DNA of 36,846 nt, taken from Chryseobacterium sp. Lineage in GTDB: Bacteria; Bacteroidota; Bacteroidia; Flavobacteriales; Weeksellaceae. The first letter of the stretch is position 1. Every line of letters starts with the position of its first letter. Both the position numbers and the translations under genes were made by a program. Where the stretch lies: NCBI GenBank assembly GCA_015478785.1, contig JADMKO010000028.1:2196-39041 (forward strand), in the 5' to 3' direction. Below are positions 17,946-26,284 of this stretch, piece by piece. The notes below the pieces were generated by a model. It did not search any database. It saw only the letters and a program-made list of their open reading frames with translations, and was not told where the DNA came from.

Positions 17946-17968
17946 TCGTTTTAACATAATCTGCAAAG

Positions 17969-18598
17969 TTACATATTTTTCAACACCTGGCTGAATTCGC
18001 TCAGGATCATGGAAGTGGCTCCCCAAATGCGGTAACCTTCAAAATTGATCACAGGGACTTCTACACTTCGTGATCCGGCAAGTACCATCATTTCAGGTTT
18101 ATCTGGAAGTTGAAGCAAAGTTGATACCGGAAATTCAATCAGTTCCACAACTTCATTTTCCTGTGGAATAAATGTCGGATTTTTTTTGGTGAAAGAAACG
18201 AACGGATGTACATAAAAATTGCTGGGAAGGATGTACACCGGCGACATTTCCCGGATAATACGAATGTAAGGTTCTTCAATTCCCATTTCCTCAGATGTTT
18301 CTCTGATGGCGGTGTTGGCAAAACTGTTATCCTCCGCTTCACGGCTTCCTCCGGGAAGTGAAATTTGCCCGCTGTGACGGTCCCGCTCATGCTCTGTACG
18401 CTGCATCAAAGGGAAATGCCATTCATTATTTTTAAAATACAGCAGGATATTGACTGCCGCAAAACGCGGATTTTTTTCCAGAATTTCTTCGTAAGAAAGA
18501 AGAGGGCGGTAGGGCGGCGAATAGACCGAGTGAGCGTCCTCTCCGTACAGGCTTGTGTTTTTTATTCTGTTTAGTAAATCTCTTCCATCAAATTTCAT
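17969..18598 (-). CDS. NUDIX hydrolase (CoA pyrophosphatase-like)
   Basis: 'SGQISLPGGSREAEDNSFANTAIRETSEEMGI' Nudix box. Confidence 0.92.
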   Translation of the reverse strand: MKFDGRDLLNRIKNTSLYGEDAHSVYSPPYRPLLSYEEILEKNPRFAAVNILLYFKNNEWHFPLMQRTEHERDRHSGQISLPGGSREAEDNSFANTAIRETSEEMGIEEPYIRIIREMSPVYILPSNFYVHPFVSFTKKNPTFIPQENEVVELIEFPVSTLLQLPDKPEMMVLAGSRSVEVPVINFEGYRIWGATSMILSEFSQVLKNM

Positions 18599-18658
18599 AT
18601 TTCAAATTTATGAAAATTTAAAAAAATTAAGAAAATCGCTGGCAACCGTTTTAGGACT

Positions 18659-18688
18659 CAAAAAAAGCCTCCGGTTTCCCGAAAGCTT
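18659..18688 (-). terminator. Intrinsic terminator for the RNase G/E gene
   Basis: Reverse strand aagctttcggGAAAccggaggcttttttt: 10-bp stem with two G-T pairs, GAAA loop, T-run. Confidence 0.8.
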
Positions 18689-18694
18689 GTATTG

Positions 18695-20251
18695 TTAATT
18701 GGAATAACTCATCAGCTCTTCTTTTTTGCTGTTATAAAGCTTGTATTCCAGATACTTGTAGCTGTCTCGTGGTATGATTGTGACCCATTTTTTATACTTC
18801 AGGTACCATTTGGTTTGGATGCTCATGAGGCCTTTGGTAAGATATGCTTCTACGAAAGGATGCACATGAAGGAAAAGTTTGCCCTTCTCTTTCTGAATAA
18901 TATTTCTGATGGCTTCTTCCATGCGTTCTACCACCACAATTGGAGCCAGAATGTCTCCTGTAGCATTAGGATTTTCTTCCTTGGTTTCAATTTGTTTTTC
19001 CGGACGGTTCCGCTGTCTTGTGATCTGGATAAGCCCGAATCTGCTGGGCGGAAGAATCTTGTGTCGCGCTTTGTCGCGTTTCATTTCTTCTTTCAGATGT
19101 TCGTAAAGGTTTTTCCGGTGTTCTGCATTGGGCATGTCGATAAAATCTACCACGATAATGCCGCCCATATCCCGCAACCGCAGCTGGCGTGCAATTTCTG
19201 TAGCAGCTGTTTTGTTTACGTTCAGAGCATGTTCTTTATTAGTGGATGCTGACGATAAATTCGGGCCTGAATTCACATCGATAACGTGCAAAGCCTCAGT
19301 ATGTTCTACTACGAGATAAGCACCTCGGGAGCCGGAAATATTAACGTGTTTTCCAAAACTTTGCTTCAGCTGTTTTTCGACATTGTAATATTCCAGTAAA
19401 GGAATATGATGATCATAATACTGGACAATATTTTTTCTTTCCGGAGCAATAACTTCCAGATAGCTTTTCATATCACTCACCATTTGCTCGTCATCACAAA
19501 TAATGCTCACGAAGTCTGCATTGAAATTGTCTCTCAGAATAGCAGAAGCTTTATCGTCTTCGCTCAATACCTTGCTGGGAATGATGTTTTTCTGAATATT
19601 TTTGAAAGTGGTTTCCCATTTTTGCACCAGTTGATTCATGTCATTGTGCAGTTCGGCCACTTTTTTTCCTTCTGCAACGGTTCTGATAATCGCACCAAAT
19701 CCTTCAGGTTTTATGCTTTCTATCAGGTTGCGCAGGCGTTCGCGTTCTTCGGCAGTACCTATCTTTTTGGAAATGGAGACTTTATTGTCAAAAGGGATCA
19801 GCACCAGAAATCGGCCTGTAAGAGAAATTTGCGTAGAAATACGCGGCCCTTTGGTGGAAATAGGTTCTTTGGTAATTTGAAGCAGCACGACATCGTCTTT
19901 GGCAATGACGCGGTCTACGGTGCCGTTTTTATTAATCTCCTTTTGAATAGGGAAATTTTTCAGACTGGAAGACGACTGTTTCTTGCTCAGTGTGTCTGCC
20001 AGGAATTTTTTGTAGGTCAGGAACTCCGGTCCTAAGTCGTGATAATGTAGAAAAGCATCTTTTCCGTAGCCGATATTCACAAAAGCGGCATTCAGGTTGG
20101 GGGCCAGTTTTTTTACTTTACCGATAAACAGATCGCCTACTACAAAGTCGGTTTTGTCTTCCTGCTCATGGAGTTCAAAAAGACGGCCGTCTTCCAGCAG
20201 GGCTATTTTGGTCAGCTCATCTTCATGCGATACAATAAGTTCTTTCTTCAT
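18695..20251 (-). CDS. rng: Ribonuclease G/E (Rne/Rng family)
   Basis: 'DLFIGKVKKLAPNLNAAFVNIGYGKDAFLHYHDL', 'GAYLVVEHTEALHVIDVNSG', 'LRDMGGIIVVDFIDM', 'RFGLIQITRQR'. Confidence 0.93.
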   Translation of the reverse strand: MKKELIVSHEDELTKIALLEDGRLFELHEQEDKTDFVVGDLFIGKVKKLAPNLNAAFVNIGYGKDAFLHYHDLGPEFLTYKKFLADTLSKKQSSSSLKNFPIQKEINKNGTVDRVIAKDDVVLLQITKEPISTKGPRISTQISLTGRFLVLIPFDNKVSISKKIGTAEERERLRNLIESIKPEGFGAIIRTVAEGKKVAELHNDMNQLVQKWETTFKNIQKNIIPSKVLSEDDKASAILRDNFNADFVSIICDDEQMVSDMKSYLEVIAPERKNIVQYYDHHIPLLEYYNVEKQLKQSFGKHVNISGSRGAYLVVEHTEALHVIDVNSGPNLSSASTNKEHALNVNKTAATEIARQLRLRDMGGIIVVDFIDMPNAEHRKNLYEHLKEEMKRDKARHKILPPSRFGLIQITRQRNRPEKQIETKEENPNATGDILAPIVVVERMEEAIRNIIQKEKGKLFLHVHPFVEAYLTKGLMSIQTKWYLKYKKWVTIIPRDSYKYLEYKLYNSKKEELMSYSN

Positions 20252-20381
20252 TGCTTCATAAGATTATTTTTAATAGATGAAAATGGAGTTAGGGTTTGCT
20301 TAAAACAAAATATAGTCGGTGAGACTTTATTAAAAATAAAAAACACCAACTATACTATATATTTCTGAAGTCAGAAGAGAC

Positions 20382-20474
20382 TTATTTTTTCTTTTTATGT
20401 CGGTTTGCTCTTCTTCTTTTTTTTCTTTTGTGGGTGGCTACTTTGTGCCTTTTTCTTTTCTTTCCGCTTGGCAT
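20382..20474 (-). CDS. 30-aa highly basic small protein (candidate ribosomal small protein)
   Basis: Reverse strand translates to MPSGKKRKRHKVATHKRKKRRRANRHKKKK*; lies between HU and rng; absent from the ORF track because it is shorter than 60 aa. Confidence 0.7.
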   Translation of the reverse strand: MPSGKKRKRHKVATHKRKKRRRANRHKKKK

Positions 20475-20506
20475 TTCTAAAAATTTAAAATGTTATTACT
20501 CAGTTA

Positions 20507-20797
20507 TTATTTTACAGCTACTTTAGCCTTTACTTTTTCAGTGAAAGTTTTGGAGGGTTTGAAAGCCGGTATATTGTGAGCGGGGATTTCGATAGCAGTA
20601 TTCTTAGAAATGTTTCTTCCCGTTTTAGCTGCCCTTGTTTTGATAATAAAAGAGCCGAAACCTCTCAGATAAACATTATCACCCTGATACATTGCACTTC
20701 TGATCTCATGCATGAAAGCTTCTATAATTTTCTGAGTTTCAGCTTTTTCAGTCCCTAATTTACTTGAGATGGTATTTACCAATTCTGCCTTTGTCAT
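20507..20797 (-). CDS. HU-family DNA-binding protein
   Basis: 'MTKAELVNTISSKLGTEKAETQKIIEAFMHEIRSAMYQGDNVYLRGFGSFIIKTRAAKTGRNISKNTAIEIPAHNIPAFKPSKTF'. Confidence 0.95.
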   Translation of the reverse strand: MTKAELVNTISSKLGTEKAETQKIIEAFMHEIRSAMYQGDNVYLRGFGSFIIKTRAAKTGRNISKNTAIEIPAHNIPAFKPSKTFTEKVKAKVAVK

Positions 20798-20826
20798 TTT
20801 CTGTTTTTCTTTTTAATTTTGGTGTG

Positions 20827-20855
20827 CAAATATAAAACTTATTTTTGAAAACAAA
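20827..20855 (-). promoter_or_regulatory. Consensus Bacteroidota promoter for HU: TTTG-N17-TATATTTG
   Basis: Reverse strand of caaatata (20827-20834) and caaa (20852-20855), 17-nt spacer, ~30 nt upstream of the HU ATG. Confidence 0.75.
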
Positions 20856-21882
20856 CAAACAAAACCCTGATTTTCTTTACATTGGTGTAAAGCTATTGAA
20901 ATGGTTCTCGGTACACGGAAGAGATCTTCCGTTCCGAAAGACACAGGATCCATACAAAATCTGGATCTGCGAAATTATTTTTCAGCAAACCAGAATACAA
21001 CAAGGACTCAGTCATTATCATCGGTTCATAGATCGTTTTCCCGACGTGCAAACTTTGGCAGAAGCTTCTTCGGATGAAGTGCTTCTTTATTGGAAAGGAC
21101 TTGGGTATTATTCCCGTGCTCTCAATATTCATAAGGCTTCGCATCAGATTATGGAAAATTTCGGAGGGGTCTTCCCACAAGAATATGATGATATTCTCTC
21201 GCTGAAAGGAGTAGGGAAATATACCGCAGCCGCTGTACACAGCATTTGTTTTGGAGGCCAGCTTCCTGCGGTGGATGGGAATTTTTACCGCGTATTGAGC
21301 CGCATTTTTGCTGATGATTATGATGTTTCTACAACCGGTGCATTTTCGCATTTCAGCAGTCTAGCTTTGTTGATGATGCCTCTTGGAAAAGCTGGTGAAT
21401 TCAATCAGACGATGATGGATTTGGGTTCTGAAATTTGTCGGCCGCGAAATCCACACTGCGGAATTTGTCCTTTAAATACTGATTGTACCGCTTTTCAACT
21501 CAAAAAAGTACATGAATTCCCTAAAAAACTTAAAAAAATAAAACCTACCGAATTGCAACTTCAGTACTTTTTTGTGCAGCATGGTGATCATTTTCTCATT
21601 CGCCGTCGGAACGAAAGCAGCATCTGGAAAAAACTGTATGAATTTCCAACGGAAATTGATGAAAAATGCAAAACGTACGAACTGGATTCTACTGAAATAA
21701 AACATAAGCTGACACACCGGAATCTCACCGTTATCATTCGGCATTTTATCATCAAATCTCAGGAAGAATTTGAAAATTTGGCAGCAGAAGGTGGCTTTTA
21801 TATTGTAGATTATGAGCAATCTGCAGCGAAATCATTTCCAAAACCGCTGGAAAATTACCTGAAAATCCGCTTTGAAAAATGA
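20845..21882 (+). CDS. mutY: A/G-specific adenine glycosylase
   Basis: 'WICEIIFQQTRIQQGLSHYHRFIDRFPDVQTLA', HhH 'LSLKGVGKYTAAAVHSICFGGQLPAVDGNFYRVLSR', FeS 'CRPRNPHCGICPLNTDC'. Start appears to be TTG. Confidence 0.95.
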   Translation: MKTNKQNPDFLYIGVKLLKWFSVHGRDLPFRKTQDPYKIWICEIIFQQTRIQQGLSHYHRFIDRFPDVQTLAEASSDEVLLYWKGLGYYSRALNIHKASHQIMENFGGVFPQEYDDILSLKGVGKYTAAAVHSICFGGQLPAVDGNFYRVLSRIFADDYDVSTTGAFSHFSSLALLMMPLGKAGEFNQTMMDLGSEICRPRNPHCGICPLNTDCTAFQLKKVHEFPKKLKKIKPTELQLQYFFVQHGDHFLIRRRNESSIWKKLYEFPTEIDEKCKTYELDSTEIKHKLTHRNLTVIIRHFIIKSQEEFENLAAEGGFYIVDYEQSAAKSFPKPLENYLKIRFEK

Positions 21883-21930
21883 CGAAACAATCCTGTTTGT
21901 CTTCCGCAGAAAAAAAGGTATTTTTGCAGA

Positions 21931-22485
21931 ATGGTAAAACATTTTTTCTGTATTGGCCTTGCCATTTCTTTGATCAGCTGTGCGAAAGACCCTGTTCCGA
22001 AACCATCGGGCGAACTGAGGCTCGAATATCCGGAATCAAAATACGCGAAGTTTGAAAACGACTGTCAGTATACTTTTGAATTTTCAGATTTTGCAGCGAT
22101 CGAAGATGCGAAAAAGCCCTGCTGGTTTTATCTGAATTATCCTGAAATGAAGGGAAAAGTTTTTATTACTTATTTTCCGATCAAAGGTGATCTGCAGTCT
22201 CACATTAAAGAAGCGGAAAAAATGGTGTATGAACATACTGTAAAGGCCAGTTCCATCGATACAAAATCCTTTGAATATCCTGAAAAAAGAGTTTTCGGAA
22301 ATTTTTATGAACTTAAAGGGCAAAGTGCTTCCAATCTGCAATTTTATATTACGGACAGCACGCGGCATTTTGTGACGGCTTATCTGTATTTCAATTCAAG
22401 GCCAAAACCGGATTCTCTGGCTCCGGCAGTAGAGTACGTGAAAAAAGATATGCAACATCTGATAGACACTTTTGAGTGGAAATAA
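21931..22485 (+). CDS. gldD: Gliding-motility lipoprotein GldD
   Basis: Lipobox 'SLISCAKDP'; 'PSGELRLEYPESKYAKFENDCQYTFEFSDFA' and 'FYITDSTRHFVTAYLYFNSRPKPDSLAPAVEYVKKDM' as in GldD. Confidence 0.88.
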   Translation: MVKHFFCIGLAISLISCAKDPVPKPSGELRLEYPESKYAKFENDCQYTFEFSDFAAIEDAKKPCWFYLNYPEMKGKVFITYFPIKGDLQSHIKEAEKMVYEHTVKASSIDTKSFEYPEKRVFGNFYELKGQSASNLQFYITDSTRHFVTAYLYFNSRPKPDSLAPAVEYVKKDMQHLIDTFEWK

Positions 22486-22516
22486 AAACGATAGTATTTA
22501 ACTGAAATATATAAAA

Positions 22517-23437
22517 ATGAAATTATTAGTCGTAGGAAGCGTAGCATTTGATGCCATTGAAACTCCTTTCGGTAAAACGGATAAAATATTGGGCGGTGCT
22601 GCTACGTACATCGGGCTGGCCGCTTCTGTAATGAATGTAAAATCCGGGATTGTTTCCGTAGTAGGAGGCGATTTCCCGCAGGAAGATATGGATCTTCTGG
22701 ACGGCCGTGGTGTGAATACTGAAGGTATTGAAATCATCAAAGAAGGAAAGACATTTTTCTGGAGCGGCAGGTATCATAACGATCTCAATACCCGGGATAC
22801 ATTAGTAACCGAAGTGAATGTTCTGGAACATTTCGATCCTAAGATTCCTGATTCAATGCAGGATGCAGAGGTGTTATTGCTGGGAAATCTTCATCCGGGT
22901 GTTCAGCTTTCTGTTCTCGAAAAAATGAACCACCGCCCGAAACTGGTGATTCTGGACACCATGAATTTCTGGATGGATACTGCCTGGGAAGTGCTGATGG
23001 AAATGGTCTCGAAAACAGATGTTATTACCATCAATGATGAAGAAGCGCGCCAGCTTTCCGGAGAATATTCTCTGGTGAAAGCAGCCAAAAAAATCCATAC
23101 CATGGGTCCTGAATTTGTTATTATTAAAAAGGGAGAACACGGCGCATTGTTGTTTCACGAAGGGAAAATCTTCGCTATTCCTGCACTTCCGCTGGAAGAA
23201 GTTTTCGATCCTACAGGAGCCGGAGATACTTTTGCCGGAGGATTTGCTTCTTATCTCGTGAAAAAAGAAACTTTCGATTTTGAGACCATGAAATCTGCCA
23301 TTATTGTAGGTTCAGCATTAGCATCTTTTACTGTGGAAAAATTTGGAACTGAAAGATTGAAAGAAATTACATCCACGGAAATTTCCGAAAGAATTGCGCA
23401 GTTTAAGGATTTGACCACTTTCGAAGTAGAAGTGTAA
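22517..23437 (+). CDS. PfkB-family carbohydrate/sugar kinase
   Basis: 'GGAATYIGLAASVM' and 'DPTGAGDTFAGGFASYL'. Confidence 0.93.
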   Translation: MKLLVVGSVAFDAIETPFGKTDKILGGAATYIGLAASVMNVKSGIVSVVGGDFPQEDMDLLDGRGVNTEGIEIIKEGKTFFWSGRYHNDLNTRDTLVTEVNVLEHFDPKIPDSMQDAEVLLLGNLHPGVQLSVLEKMNHRPKLVILDTMNFWMDTAWEVLMEMVSKTDVITINDEEARQLSGEYSLVKAAKKIHTMGPEFVIIKKGEHGALLFHEGKIFAIPALPLEEVFDPTGAGDTFAGGFASYLVKKETFDFETMKSAIIVGSALASFTVEKFGTERLKEITSTEISERIAQFKDLTTFEVEV

Positions 23438-23540
23438 TTTTTTTTAGATTTTAAAGTTTAAGAAATTATTATAACAAAAAATGAAGCCTAATTGGTTTAG
23501 AATTATAAATTTGCAGATTGATTTAAAAAAAATATATAGG

Positions 23541-24902
23541 ATGAGTAGGATAAAATGCTCTTTTTTACTGGGAGTTTTCTTCGTGTTAGTTTCAGTTCAG
23601 GTCTCAGCACAGCTGGAAAAAGGACAGTTGGTAGACGGTATCGCTGCGGTGATAGGTGATGAAATAGTGCTGGAATCGGATGTTGAGGAGCAAATCAATT
23701 ATGCCAAGCAACAGGGAAGCCAGATGCTGGATAAATGCAAGGTGATGGAAAGCATCCTGATCAATAAAATTATTGTTCACGAAGCCAAAAGAGATACGCT
23801 GATTGAAAACCGTTCCGCCGCGATCAGAGAAAATGTGGACATGAAATACAATCAGATCCTTTCTCAATTTCCGGATGAAAGGGCCATGCTCTCGGCATAC
23901 AAATTCAGAACGGGTTTTGAAATGAAAAATGCCATCGAAAAAATAGATACTGATCAATATTACGGACAGGCAAAATATCAGAGCATCACCATGAAAGCGG
24001 ATGTAACACCAAACGAAGTAACCGATTTCTACAACACCTTTAAGCTCCAGCTTCCTGAAGTAAAAGATGAAGTGACACTGGCTCAAATTAGTATGTATCC
24101 GGACCTTACGGAAGCCCATAAAGAGGAAATCATCAATAGACTTAAAAAGATAAAACAGGACATCCTGAGCGGCGAATCGTTCGAAAGTCAAGCGCGTATT
24201 TATTCCGAAGATCCCGGATCTGCGGCCAATGGCGGTTTGATGAAAAATATTTCTCGCGGCCAGATGGTAAAACCTTTTGAAGCGGCGGCATTGAATCTTC
24301 AGGAAGGGGAAATATCCGATCCTATAGAATCCGAATTCGGGTTCCACATCATTCAGCTGGAAAGAAAAGCAGGTAAAATTTATGATGCCCGGCATATTCT
24401 CATTGCGACCACCCCGAATAGCGACGAAATTGCGGCAGCTAAAAAAGAATTAGACAGCATCAGAACCTTGATTATGGATGGGAAAATGACGTTTAAGGAA
24501 GCAGCTTACAAATTTTCTGACGATAAAAGAACGAAATTTAACGCCGGAATCCTGACCAATAATGACGGCTCCGATAAACTGGAAAGAATTTCTCTTCCGC
24601 CAACTTTGGGTTACCAGATTGCAGGGTATAACAAAGGCGACATCACGGAAGTATACGAAGATGAAATGAACCGCAGAAAAGTGGTGACCATGGTGAAAAT
24701 CGAAGACTCAATTCCTGCACACCAATTGTCTATTGAAACCGATTATGACCGCATTAAGCAAATGGCACTCAACAAAAAGAAAAGCGAAATGATCGACAAA
24801 TGGGTGAAGGAAAGAATTCCACATGTGTTTATCAGTATCGACAACCGTTATTCCAACTGTACTTTCGAGGGCGATCTCCAGAAAGCCATTCTAACAAAAT
24901 AA
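23541..24902 (+). CDS. SurA-like periplasmic peptidylprolyl isomerase (two parvulin-type domains)
   Basis: 'VDGIAAVIGDEIVLESDVEEQI', 'YSEDPGSAANGGLMKNISRGQMVKPFEAAALNLQEGEISDPIESEFGFHIIQLE', 'ARHILI'. Likely start MSRIKCSFLL at 23541. Confidence 0.93.
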   Translation: MSRIKCSFLLGVFFVLVSVQVSAQLEKGQLVDGIAAVIGDEIVLESDVEEQINYAKQQGSQMLDKCKVMESILINKIIVHEAKRDTLIENRSAAIRENVDMKYNQILSQFPDERAMLSAYKFRTGFEMKNAIEKIDTDQYYGQAKYQSITMKADVTPNEVTDFYNTFKLQLPEVKDEVTLAQISMYPDLTEAHKEEIINRLKKIKQDILSGESFESQARIYSEDPGSAANGGLMKNISRGQMVKPFEAAALNLQEGEISDPIESEFGFHIIQLERKAGKIYDARHILIATTPNSDEIAAAKKELDSIRTLIMDGKMTFKEAAYKFSDDKRTKFNAGILTNNDGSDKLERISLPPTLGYQIAGYNKGDITEVYEDEMNRRKVVTMVKIEDSIPAHQLSIETDYDRIKQMALNKKKSEMIDKWVKERIPHVFISIDNRYSNCTFEGDLQKAILTK

Positions 24903-24908
24903 AAAATT

Positions 24909-24942
24909 CATCCTCCGTTCAAAAACGGGGGATATTTTTTAT
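24909..24942 (+). terminator. Intrinsic terminator after the surA-like gene
   Basis: atcctccgttcaaaaacgggggatatttttt: 10-bp stem with one G-T pair plus T-run. Confidence 0.8.
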
Positions 24943-25018
24943 CTGCAAGGGTAGATTTTTGGGAAATAAATTCCTTTTCAATACATTTGGTAATCAATTA
25001 AAATTTAAATTAATAAAG

Positions 25019-25222
25019 ATGATCATATCGCCCTTTCTCATGTTGTTTGGAACCATAATTTACTTCTTATTACTGATTCCCGCTTTTATGCAGATGATGA
25101 GAAATGAGACGGGTATCAATCTCGTTGTTTGGCTACTAATGCTTATTTTCTTACCTTTTGCAGGTGCGGCTTTATATCTCATTTACGTCAGATGGAATAA
25201 AAGTATAGCCAAGTTGAAATAG
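25019..25222 (+). CDS. Small two-TM membrane protein, PLDc_N-like
   Basis: MIISPFLMLFGTIIYFLLLIPAFMQMMRNETGINLVVWLLMLIFLPFAGAALYLIYVRWNKS resembles phospholipase D N-terminal TM-domain proteins; the ORF track extension to 24800 is not supported. Confidence 0.7.
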   Translation: MIISPFLMLFGTIIYFLLLIPAFMQMMRNETGINLVVWLLMLIFLPFAGAALYLIYVRWNKSIAKLK

Positions 25223-25238
25223 GAAAACATTAATTTTT

Positions 25239-26237
25239 TTGAAGGTAAAAACCATGTCAAATTTTATACATTTCGGGATCGCAGAAAAGATGTACAGCGA
25301 AGAACAAAATAAAATCACCAAACTTTTTAAAATTCAATATCCCATTATTCAGGGTGGGATGATCTGGCACTCCGGATGGCGTCTCGCATCGGCGGTGTCG
25401 AACTGTGGAGGTTTAGGGTTAATTGGTGCGGGAAGTATGTATCCTGATATTCTGAGAGAAAATATTCAAAAATGTAAAGCAGCAACGGACAAACCTTTTG
25501 GGGTGAATGTTCCCATGCTTTATCCTAATCTGGAAGAAATTATCAACATTATTTTGGAAGAAGGTGTTAAAATTGTTTTTACTTCTGCCGGAAATCCTAA
25601 AACTTATACGGAAACCCTGAAAAAAGAAGGATTAAAAGTAGCACACGTCGTTTCTTCGGCCAAATTTGCATTGAAATGTGAAGAAGCCGGTGTAGATGCC
25701 GTAGTTGCCGAAGGTTTTGAAGCCGGAGGACACAACGGAAGAGAAGAAACGACCACTTTTTGTCTCATTCCGAATGTGAGAAAACACATTTCCACACCGC
25801 TGATTGCTGCCGGAGGAATTGCATTGGGTTCTCAAATGAAAGCGGCGATGATTCTGGGTGCAGACGGTGTTCAGATCGGCTCCCGTTTTGCGGCTACTGA
25901 AGAAGCGAGTGCGCATCACAACTGGAAACACAAAATCACCGAACTCAGGGAAGGAGATACTCAGTTAACTTTGAAAGAGCTCGCTCCGGTAAGGTTGGTG
26001 AAAAATAAATTCTTTCAGGATATCGATCAGCTTTATGAAACCGGAAGAAATGTTGATCATCTGAAAGCAACTTTAGGCCGTGCCCGTGCGAAACGGGGAA
26101 TGTTCGAAGGTGATCTGGAAGAAGGTGAACTGGAAATAGGACAAGTGTCTTCTCTGATTGAGGAAGTTCTGCCGGTACAAAAAGTATTTGAAAATCTGCT
26201 GAAAGAATTTCGGGCAACAGAATGCCCCGACTTTTAG
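25239..26237 (+). CDS. Nitronate monooxygenase-family (NPD/FMN-binding) protein
   Basis: 'IQYPIIQGGMIWHSGWRLASAVSNCGGLGLIGAGSM', 'GVDAVVAEGFEAGGHNG', 'PLIAAGGIALGSQMKAAMILGADGVQIGSRF'. Exact start uncertain (ATG at 25254 or 25290 possible). Confidence 0.92.
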   Translation: MKVKTMSNFIHFGIAEKMYSEEQNKITKLFKIQYPIIQGGMIWHSGWRLASAVSNCGGLGLIGAGSMYPDILRENIQKCKAATDKPFGVNVPMLYPNLEEIINIILEEGVKIVFTSAGNPKTYTETLKKEGLKVAHVVSSAKFALKCEEAGVDAVVAEGFEAGGHNGREETTTFCLIPNVRKHISTPLIAAGGIALGSQMKAAMILGADGVQIGSRFAATEEASAHHNWKHKITELREGDTQLTLKELAPVRLVKNKFFQDIDQLYETGRNVDHLKATLGRARAKRGMFEGDLEEGELEIGQVSSLIEEVLPVQKVFENLLKEFRATECPDF

Positions 26238-26253
26238 ATACTGAAGAAATTTG

Positions 26254-26284
26254 AAAAAGACCTCGTTGCCAAGGTCTTTTTTTT
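26254..26284. terminator. Bidirectional intrinsic terminator between convergent genes
   Basis: aaaaagacctcgttgccaaggtctttttttt: 10-bp stem flanked by A and T tracts. Confidence 0.9.

Noticed and set aside
18692-20035. Long + strand ORFs (186 aa and 209 aa) antisense to RNase G/E
   Set aside because: The opposite strand encodes a full Rne/Rng-family protein; the antisense translations are Phe/Cys/His-rich without any recognisable domain, as expected of shadow ORFs.
23604-24395. 263-aa minus-strand ORF
   Set aside because: Fully antisense to the SurA-like PPIase; composition typical of a shadow ORF.
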